A stretch of DNA of 5,456 nt from Caulobacterales bacterium RIFOXYB1_FULL_67_16 (GTDB taxonomy: Bacteria > Pseudomonadota > Alphaproteobacteria > Caulobacterales > Caulobacteraceae), in contig MGLN01000150.1 in NCBI GenBank assembly GCA_001796045.1, forward strand, positions 1 through 5,456, in the 5' to 3' direction. Each line of letters opens with the position of its first letter. The stretch's first letter is position 1. Of this stretch, positions 1 through 3,929 are shown piece after piece. Both the position numbers and the translations under genes were made by a program. The notes beneath the pieces are model-generated. The model searched no databases. It worked only from the letters and a program-made list of their open reading frames with translations, and was not told the origin of the DNA.

Positions 1-2
1 CG

Positions 3-518
3 CCGATCCGCACCACGGCCATGCGCCAGATGGATCACGACGTCGCCGGCCATGACAGCGGCTGGGCCGAACGCCTGGGCGTATCGTCGCGCGGCTTCAC
101 CCGTTTTCTGGCCGAGACCCCGGCCTCGGTCCGGGACGTCTGGCACGCCCGCCTGTGGTTCGTCCGCCCGATTTCGATCCTGACCCTGGGCCTGTTCTGG
201 CTGATTACCGGCCTGATCAGTTTCGGCCCGGGCTGGAGCGGCGCCGTCGCCATCCTGCACGAGGGCGGCTATGGCCGCTGGGCCGGGCCGGTGGCGTGGT
301 GGGGCGCTCTGCTGGACGTGGCGCCGGGCCTGGCCCTGTTCGTGCGGCCCTGGACGGCGCGGGTGGCGATTTTCATGTGTCTGGCCACCATCGGCTATCT
401 GATCGCGGGCACCCTCAGCCTGCCGCACTACTGGATCGACCCCTTGGGGCCCTGGCTGAAGGTCCTGCCCATGATGGCGCTCTGCCTCTTCGTCGCCGCC
501 ACGGACGCCCGCCGATGA
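3..518 (+). CDS. DoxX-like membrane domain, C-terminal part of a probable SDR-DoxX fusion (5' partial)
   Basis: The reading frame is open to the left edge of the window, so the ATG at 21 is probably internal and the gene begins upstream. The visible 171 residues start with a soluble stretch (about 1-50) containing the MRQMDHDVAG and WAERLGV segments. From memory, these resemble the linker of proteins that join an N-terminal NAD(P)-binding short-chain dehydrogenase-like domain to a DoxX-like tail. Four hydrophobic helices follow at about 53-74, 96-113, 120-139 and 148-166, matching the four-helix DoxX-like family (DoxX_3 type). The stop overlaps the start of the next gene by 4 nt (ATGA), indicating translational coupling with the DUF2269 protein, a pairing I recall as recurrent in proteobacteria. 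The substrate and reaction are unknown. The DoxX-like assignment is fairly firm. The missing SDR half is inference, and a stand-alone DoxX-like protein starting at 21 (165 aa) is the alternative. Confidence 0.78.
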   Translation, partial: PIRTTAMRQMDHDVAGHDSGWAERLGVSSRGFTRFLAETPASVRDVWHARLWFVRPISILTLGLFWLITGLISFGPGWSGAVAILHEGGYGRWAGPVAWWGALLDVAPGLALFVRPWTARVAIFMCLATIGYLIAGTLSLPHYWIDPLGPWLKVLPMMALCLFVAATDARR

Positions 519-985
519 GCCTCTATTTCGCGTTGAAGATCATCCACATCCTGTCCGGCGCCGTCCTGTTCGGCACCGGGGCGGGCATCGCCTTCTTCAT
601 GCTGCGCGCCCACGCCACGCGCGACGCCCGGACGGTGGCCGAGGTCGGCCGCATCGTCGTCCTGGCCGATTTCGTCTTCACCGCCAGCGCCGTGGTGGTC
701 CAGCCGATCAGCGGTCTGGGCCTGATCCATCTGCAGGGTTGGTCCCTGACCAGTCCGTGGCTGCTGGCCGCCTATGGCCTTTATGTCTTGGTCGGCCTCT
801 GCTGGCTGCCGGTCGTCTGGATCCAGTACCGGATGATGAAGCTGGCCGAGCAGGCGGCGGGGCAGGGGGCGCCTCTGTCGCCGGCCTATCATCGCCTGTT
901 CCGCTGGTGGTTCGCCCTGGGCTGGCCCGCCTTCGCCGGCGTCCTGGCCATCTATTGGCTGATGGTCGCCAAGCCGACGTTCTGA
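515..985 (+). CDS. DUF2269 family integral membrane protein
   Basis: This is a 156-residue protein with four predicted membrane helices at about 5-30, 46-75, 82-104 and 130-152. The pattern fits DUF2269: an N-terminal helix with KIIHILSGAVLFGTGAG, a basic loop (RAHATRD), and a conserved second helix with QPISGLGL. The final helix holds WWFALGWPAF. The open frame extends much further upstream, but that part only shadows the preceding gene. ATG 515 is chosen because it overlaps the preceding stop as ATGA and gives the usual family length. No Shine-Dalgarno sequence is visible, so translation probably depends on reinitiation after the DoxX-like gene. No biochemical function is established. The operon suggests that the two proteins form or assemble a small inner-membrane complex, which is inference. 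The stop lies 3 nt from the convergent toxin stop. Confidence 0.85.
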   Translation: MSLYFALKIIHILSGAVLFGTGAGIAFFMLRAHATRDARTVAEVGRIVVLADFVFTASAVVVQPISGLGLIHLQGWSLTSPWLLAAYGLYVLVGLCWLPVVWIQYRMMKLAEQAAGQGAPLSPAYHRLFRWWFALGWPAFAGVLAIYWLMVAKPTF

Positions 986-988
986 GGC

Positions 989-1369
989 CTACCAGATCGC
1001 CTGGTCGAAATGGCGCAGGATCACCTGGTCGGCGGTGATCAGCTTCGCCCCGTCGACCATGGCGTTGGCGACGATCAATCGGTCGAACGGATCGCGCGTC
1101 CAGGCGAAGCGGCAGGCGGCCTCGGCGACGGCGGACAGGGGGGCGTCGGACTGAACCAAACCGATCTGGTCCTCAAGCGTCTCAATCATCCGGGCCACCG
1201 AGGGCGGGCTTATGCGGCCCAGCTCCGTCAGGATTTCAAGCTCGACGATCACAAGCGGCGATATCACCGGCGCAGACGTGCGTCGCAGCAGCCGTTGGGC
1301 CGCATCGCCCAGGTTCCTCATCTTGCGCAGATAGAGCCAGGCGACGATCTGGGTGTCGAGATGGATCAC
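989..1369 (-). CDS. vapC: PIN-domain (VapC-type) ribonuclease toxin of a type II toxin-antitoxin pair
   Basis: This is a 126-residue single PIN domain. VapC toxins are Mg2+-dependent RNases that typically cut tRNA or rRNA and arrest translation. The acidic metal-binding residues are visible: Asp5 in the HLDTQI strand, Glu43 in VIVELEIL, Asp93/Asp96 in TRDPFDRLIVA, and Asp114 in LITADQ. The RDPFDR motif is a hallmark of this PIN subgroup. The start is taken as GTG at 1369-1367, which overlaps the antitoxin TGA as GTGA and places the first catalytic Asp at residue 5, as is normal in the family. An upstream ATG at 1405 would add 12 unrelated residues (MGPRGQVRLRRQ) encoded inside the antitoxin gene and is unlikely. 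No Shine-Dalgarno sequence is visible, so coupling to antitoxin translation is expected, favouring excess antitoxin. The catalytic set is complete, so the toxin looks intact. Its RNA target cannot be read from the sequence. Confidence 0.9.
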   Translation of the reverse strand: MIHLDTQIVAWLYLRKMRNLGDAAQRLLRRTSAPVISPLVIVELEILTELGRISPPSVARMIETLEDQIGLVQSDAPLSAVAEAACRFAWTRDPFDRLIVANAMVDGAKLITADQVILRHFDQAIW

Positions 1370-1644
1370 TTGTCGCCGAAGTCGAACTTGGCCTCGGGGT
1401 CCCACGTCCAGTGGCTCTTGTTGGTGTCGATGTCGTCCGCCCAGTCGTCGGCGCCTTCCCGCACGCCCTGGGCCATATAGGCGTCCCAGCGTTCCTCGGG
1501 CGTCATCTTGCGTTCGACCGCCTCGGCGATCAGCGTCAGCCGCCGCCCGCCGCGCCGGATCACCAGCGGCTCGCCGGTTTCCAGCACGCTGTCGACCAGC
1601 CGGAACAGGTCCTTGCGCAGAGCGGTCAGGGTGACTTCGGTCAT
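1366..1644 (-). CDS. Phd/YefM-family antitoxin
   Basis: This is a 92-residue protein. The N-terminal part (1-45) has the Phd/YefM fold signature: VTLTALRKDLFRLVDSV, then LETGEPLVIRRGGRRLTLI. This region normally forms the DNA-binding dimer. The C-terminal half (46-92) is acidic and rich in Trp/Asp (MTPEERWDAY, DDWADDID, FDFGDK), as expected for the segment that wraps around and inhibits the toxin. ATG 1644 is preferred because the family motif begins about five residues in. An in-frame ATG at 1674 would add MYRFDAQHVH, encoded by the operator itself. The open frame continues far upstream, but that part only shadows the divergent transporter gene. The gene precedes its toxin with a 4-nt overlap (GTGA). 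Two TGTACA sites at the start codon suggest autorepression by antitoxin or by the toxin-antitoxin complex. Pairing a Phd/YefM antitoxin with a PIN toxin, instead of Doc or YoeB, is a known mix-and-match arrangement. Confidence 0.88.
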   Translation of the reverse strand: MTEVTLTALRKDLFRLVDSVLETGEPLVIRRGGRRLTLIAEAVERKMTPEERWDAYMAQGVREGADDWADDIDTNKSHWTWDPEAKFDFGDK

Positions 1645-1676
1645 ATGTACATGTTGGGCGTCGAACCTGTACATGT
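1645..1676 (-). promoter_or_regulatory. Probable toxin-antitoxin operator: two TGTACATGT repeats
   Basis: The 9-mer TGTACATGT occurs at 1646-1654 and again at 1668-1676, exactly 22 bp apart, which is about two helical turns. Each contains the palindromic core TGTACA (1646-1651 and 1668-1673), and the first extends to the 8-bp palindrome ATGTACAT. TGTACA is the core reported for YefM operators, and Phd sites are closely similar. One site abuts the antitoxin ATG and the other overlaps the candidate -35. Occupancy by the antitoxin should therefore block transcription. The repeats are seen directly. Their role is inferred from family knowledge and position. Confidence 0.75.
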
Positions 1677-1679
1677 CAA
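1651..1679 (-). promoter_or_regulatory. Candidate promoter of the toxin-antitoxin operon
   Basis: On the minus strand a perfect TTGACA (1679-1674) is followed, after 17 nt, by CAACAT (1656-1651), a weak -10 that keeps the important A at position 2 and T at position 6. Initiation about 7 nt downstream would fall at or next to the antitoxin ATG at 1644. This would give a leaderless message, consistent with the lack of any Shine-Dalgarno sequence. The -35 is convincing but the -10 is weak. The promoter overlaps both TGTACA sites. Confidence 0.5.
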
Positions 1680-1740
1680 TGCAACGCCCGGACACGGCAT
1701 GTGAAGGGCGTTCCGGCGCGCGCCGTGCGATAGGCGGCCC

Positions 1741-2673
1741 ATGTCCGATGTCGCCGCCGCCCCGCCGCCCGCCCCTCCACCCGCGAGGCCACACGCCCTG
1801 ACCGGGCTCGAGATCGCCGCCATCGTGGCCATCATCCTGGTGTGGGGCGTCAACAACGCCGGGGCCAAGCTGGCGACCGAGAGCCTGTCGCCCCTGCTGG
1901 TGGGCGCCATCCGGTTCGGCATCGCCACCGCCTGCCTGATCGTCTTCGTCCGTCCGCCCTTTCCGGACTGGCGCAGCCTGATCCTGATCGTCCTGCTGGG
2001 CGGGCCGATCCAGTACGGCCTGGCCTACACCGCCTACTGGCTGGCCACCGACGTCAGTCCCGTCACCGTGGCCAACCAGTTGTGGATTCCCTTCACCACC
2101 CTGTTCGCCTTCCTCATCCTGGGCGAGCGGCTGAACAAGGCGGCCCTGGTCGGCATGGGGGTGGCCTTCGTCGGCGTGGCCTGGATGACCCTGGATGCCC
2201 ATGCGCTTCAGGACTGGAAGGCCATTCTGGTCGCCATCGCCGCCGGCGCCGCCTGGGGCGTGACCACGGTGGTCGCCCGCCGCACCACCTCGATTCCGCC
2301 GCTGAAGATGCAGGGTCTTTTGGCGCTGGGCGCCTTTCCGGTCATGGCCTTCGGCTCGGCGGTGTTCGAGCATGGCCAGTGGGAGGCGGTGAAGGCGGCG
2401 TCGCCCATGGTCTGGGCCTCGCTACTGTGGGCGGGGATCACCTCGTCGGTTCTGGCCACCACGCTTCTGTTCTGGCTGGTGCAGAGGCGGGAGGCCGGGC
2501 GGGTGACGCCCTATCTGCTGGTCACGCCGGTGGTGTCCATGCTGATCGGCTGGGGCTTCATGGGGGACGTCCTGACGCCCCAGATCCTGACCGGCTCGGC
2601 CATCGCCATGGGCGGGGTGGCCCTGGTGGCCCTGGCCGAACGGGGCTTGCGCGCGGGGGCAGCCAAGGCTTGA
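1741..2673 (+). CDS. EamA/DMT-superfamily inner-membrane transporter
   Basis: This is a 310-residue protein with ten predicted membrane helices in two EamA repeats (about 22-150 and 160-298), the standard length and layout for drug/metabolite transporters. The first helix has the family pattern LVWGVNNAGAKLA, followed by SPLLVGAIRFGIA. The helix 4-5 junction has ILGERLN (Gly128-Glu129-Arg130). In the second repeat the equivalent position is Gly275-Asp276, in place of the more common Gly-Glu. The sequence is closest in feel to the EamA-type amino-acid/metabolite exporters such as the E. coli cysteine/O-acetylserine exporter, but the substrate cannot be assigned. The N-terminus carries a Pro/Ala-rich tail (residues 4-17) before helix 1. 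A weak AGGCGG lies 3 nt before the ATG, and no strong promoter was recognised in the 96-bp gap shared with the divergent toxin-antitoxin operon. The DUF1003 gene follows 29 nt downstream on the same strand. Confidence 0.88.
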   Translation: MSDVAAAPPPAPPPARPHALTGLEIAAIVAIILVWGVNNAGAKLATESLSPLLVGAIRFGIATACLIVFVRPPFPDWRSLILIVLLGGPIQYGLAYTAYWLATDVSPVTVANQLWIPFTTLFAFLILGERLNKAALVGMGVAFVGVAWMTLDAHALQDWKAILVAIAAGAAWGVTTVVARRTTSIPPLKMQGLLALGAFPVMAFGSAVFEHGQWEAVKAASPMVWASLLWAGITSSVLATTLLFWLVQRREAGRVTPYLLVTPVVSMLIGWGFMGDVLTPQILTGSAIAMGGVALVALAERGLRAGAAKA

Positions 2674-2691
2674 TCTAAGCGGGCAAGCTTC

Positions 2692-2696
2692 AGGAG
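2692..2696 (+). promoter_or_regulatory. Shine-Dalgarno sequence that decides a TTG start
   Basis: AGGAG lies 6 nt before the TTG at 2703. It is the best ribosome-binding site in the window. It selects this TTG over the next in-frame ATG, which is 30 codons inside the protein. Confidence 0.75.
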
Positions 2697-2702
2697 CCCC
2701 CC

Positions 2703-3224
2703 TTGCCCCACGCCCCGATCGACGCCGACCACCTGTCCCGCCGCTGGCTGGGCAAGGCGAAACACGACCTGCCCGCCAACGCCGCCAGCGTGATGCAGAG
2801 CACCGCGGATCGGCGGCCAATATCCGAGGACGTCAACCAGACCTTTCAGGTCCGTCAGACTTTCGGCGACCGTCTGGCGGATCGGGTGGCCGCCTTCGGC
2901 GGCTCCTGGCCCTTCATAATGGCCTTCGGCCTGGTTCTGGTCGTCTGGACCGGGGCCAACCTGCTGCTGCGCAAGGCGGCCTTTGACCCCTATCCCTTCA
3001 TCTTCCTGAACCTGATGCTGTCCATGCTGGCGGCGGTCCAGGCCCCTATCATCATGATGAGCCAGAACCGCCAGGCGACAAAGGACCGGCTGGACGCCAG
3101 CAACGACTATCAGGTCAATCTGAAGGCCGAGATCGAGATCATGGCCCTGCTGGAAAAGGTTGAGCAGCTGACCGCGCGCCAGGAGGAGCAGACCCGGATG
3201 ATCGAGCGCCTCCTGGCCCGTTAG
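2703..3224 (+). CDS. DUF1003 family membrane protein
   Basis: This is a 173-residue protein with the DUF1003 core. It has DRLADRVAAFGGSWPFI leading into membrane helix 1 (about 69-89), then FDPYPFIFLNL and helix 2 (about 98-119), ending in the highly conserved APIIMMSQNRQ (115-124). After this comes a charged amphipathic C-terminus (about 125-172: KDRLDASNDY, then VNLKAEIEIMALLEKVEQL) likely to form a cytoplasmic coiled coil. The N-terminal 45 residues are polar and poorly conserved. The TTG start is supported by AGGAG 6 nt upstream. The family has no settled function that I know. The arrangement of two helices plus coiled coil suggests an oligomeric inner-membrane protein. It may be co-transcribed with the upstream transporter (29-nt gap, no terminator seen). 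The stop lies 7 nt from the convergent sodC stop. Confidence 0.88.
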   Translation: MPHAPIDADHLSRRWLGKAKHDLPANAASVMQSTADRRPISEDVNQTFQVRQTFGDRLADRVAAFGGSWPFIMAFGLVLVVWTGANLLLRKAAFDPYPFIFLNLMLSMLAAVQAPIIMMSQNRQATKDRLDASNDYQVNLKAEIEIMALLEKVEQLTARQEEQTRMIERLLAR

Positions 3225-3231
3225 AAAGACG

Positions 3232-3807
3232 TCAGCTGGCGCTCAGGGCGGCGCAGGCCACCCGGTCGCCCGCCCCGCCGATCGGCTGGCTGCTGTGGTC
3301 GTCAGGATTGGCGTGAATGATAAGGGCCGAGCCGTCGGCGTCCCACAGCCATTGGCCGGAGCCTTCCGAGGAAATCCGCGCGCGGGTGGTGAACAGTTCG
3401 GCGTTCACCTTGCCGTCGGGGCCCGCGTAGAGGTTCGGCAGATCGCCGTCGTCGGGACCCTGGGCGTTCAGCAGGCCGTGGGGCGCCTTGGGCTCGCCGT
3501 GGTTGATATGGGCGCCGGACGAGGTGAAGGGGGCGGCGCATTCGCCCGTCGCATGGATGTGGACGCCGTGCCAGCCCGGCGTCAGGCCCGAGGCCTCGAC
3601 CTTGATCAACAGGCCGGTCGGACCTTGGCGCAGGTCGACGCGGCCGATGGTCTGGCCCTGGGCGTTGACCAGAACCGCCTGTCCCGAGGCGCCGACTGGC
3701 GCGCGATCCTCCTGGGTCGGGGCCCCCTCGGCGGCCGTCGCGCAGGCCGAAGTCAGGGCGAGAGGGGAGGCGAGAAGAAGGGCGGCGGCGAGGCTTGGGG
3801 CGCGCAT
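3232..3807 (-). CDS. sodC: Exported Cu/Zn superoxide dismutase
   Basis: This 191-residue enzyme converts superoxide to oxygen and hydrogen peroxide in the periplasm. An N-terminal signal sequence (about 1-21) ends in LALTSAC, a possible lipobox with Cys22. Ordinary signal-peptidase cleavage nearby is the alternative. Copper ligands are visible: His83 and His85 in GVHIH, His100 (metal-bridging, GAHINH) and His165 (ALIIHANPDD). Cys90 and Cys185 match the conserved disulfide, and Arg182 in DRVAC matches the active-site Arg that guides substrate. Zinc ligands His110 (APHG) and Asp122 (GDLPNL) are present. The third zinc His, normally in an HxGD motif just before that Asp, is replaced by Asp119 (GPDDGDLP). 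The start ATG has AAGGA (3820-3816) 8 nt upstream. The gene is convergent with the DUF1003 gene and divergent from gyrA. The family assignment is secure. The metal content of the altered site is uncertain. Confidence 0.95.
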   Translation of the reverse strand: MRAPSLAAALLLASPLALTSACATAAEGAPTQEDRAPVGASGQAVLVNAQGQTIGRVDLRQGPTGLLIKVEASGLTPGWHGVHIHATGECAAPFTSSGAHINHGEPKAPHGLLNAQGPDDGDLPNLYAGPDGKVNAELFTTRARISSEGSGQWLWDADGSALIIHANPDDHSSQPIGGAGDRVACAALSAS

Positions 3808-3815
3808 GTGGAAAG

Positions 3816-3820
3816 TCCTT
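3816..3820 (-). promoter_or_regulatory. sodC Shine-Dalgarno sequence
   Basis: AAGGA on the minus strand lies 8 nt before the ATG at 3807-3805, supporting that start. I did not find a convincing sodC promoter further upstream, although TAGCAT occurs twice on this strand within the tandem repeat. Confidence 0.6.
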
Positions 3821-3850
3821 TCAGAGACGGGCTTTCACGGCGGCGTCGCT

Positions 3851-3879
3851 TTGCCACCGCGATGCTAGAATGCTAGAAA
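3851..3879 (+). promoter_or_regulatory. Candidate gyrA promoter
   Basis: TTGCCA (3851-3856) is followed after 17 nt by TAGAAA (3874-3879). In the Caulobacter housekeeping pattern this reads TTGCCAC, a 14-nt spacer and GCTAGAAA, close to the published consensus TTGACGS-N10-14-GCTANAWC. Initiation near 3886 would leave a leader of about 45 nt before the gyrA TTG. A second, equally good -10 (TAGAAT, 3866-3871) exists because the element lies in a tandem repeat, but it has no matching -35. Confidence 0.5.
3862..3877. repeat. Tandem 8-bp repeat ATGCTAGA x2
   Basis: ATGCTAGA occurs twice with no spacer between the copies, in the sodC-gyrA divergent region. It duplicates a -10-like element (TAGAAT/TAGAAA on +, TAGCAT on -) and contains two CTAG tetramers, an uncommon word in many bacterial genomes. 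It could be a small promoter duplication or a binding site. Confidence 0.6.
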
Positions 3880-3929
3880 ACGCGACAGCGGATCACGTTC
3901 CGATTCCGGCCGAATAAAGCCACGCTTCC

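Noticed and set aside
155..514. Upstream extension of the DUF2269 frame
   Set aside because: This part is Arg/Pro/Gly-rich shadow translation of the DoxX-like gene. The real protein begins at the ATGA overlap at 515.
1019..1040. Inverted repeat GATCACC / GGTGATC with an 8-nt loop, near the 3' end of the toxin gene, and a smaller ACCAG/CTGGT hairpin at 991-1005
   Set aside because: Neither is followed by a T-tract on either strand and both lie inside coding sequence. They are too short to call a terminator.
1715..1724. GGCGCGCGCC palindrome between the toxin-antitoxin operon and the transporter
   Set aside because: Simple GC alternation is expected by chance at this base composition. There is no second copy and no positional support for a function.
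1645..2373. Long upstream extension of the antitoxin frame on the minus strand, opposite the transporter
   Set aside because: The extension is compositionally biased (Gly, Gln, Asp, His) and overlaps the EamA gene. The Phd/YefM signature begins only at ATG 1644.
3225..3231. Possible bidirectional terminator between the DUF1003 gene and sodC
   Set aside because: The 7-nt gap contains no stem-loop. Only a short GACGTC palindrome overlaps its edge.
3295..3876. Plus-strand open frames opposite sodC
   Set aside because: SodC on the minus strand shows a full set of family motifs. The opposite frames are Gly/Arg/Val-rich shadows with no recognisable domain.
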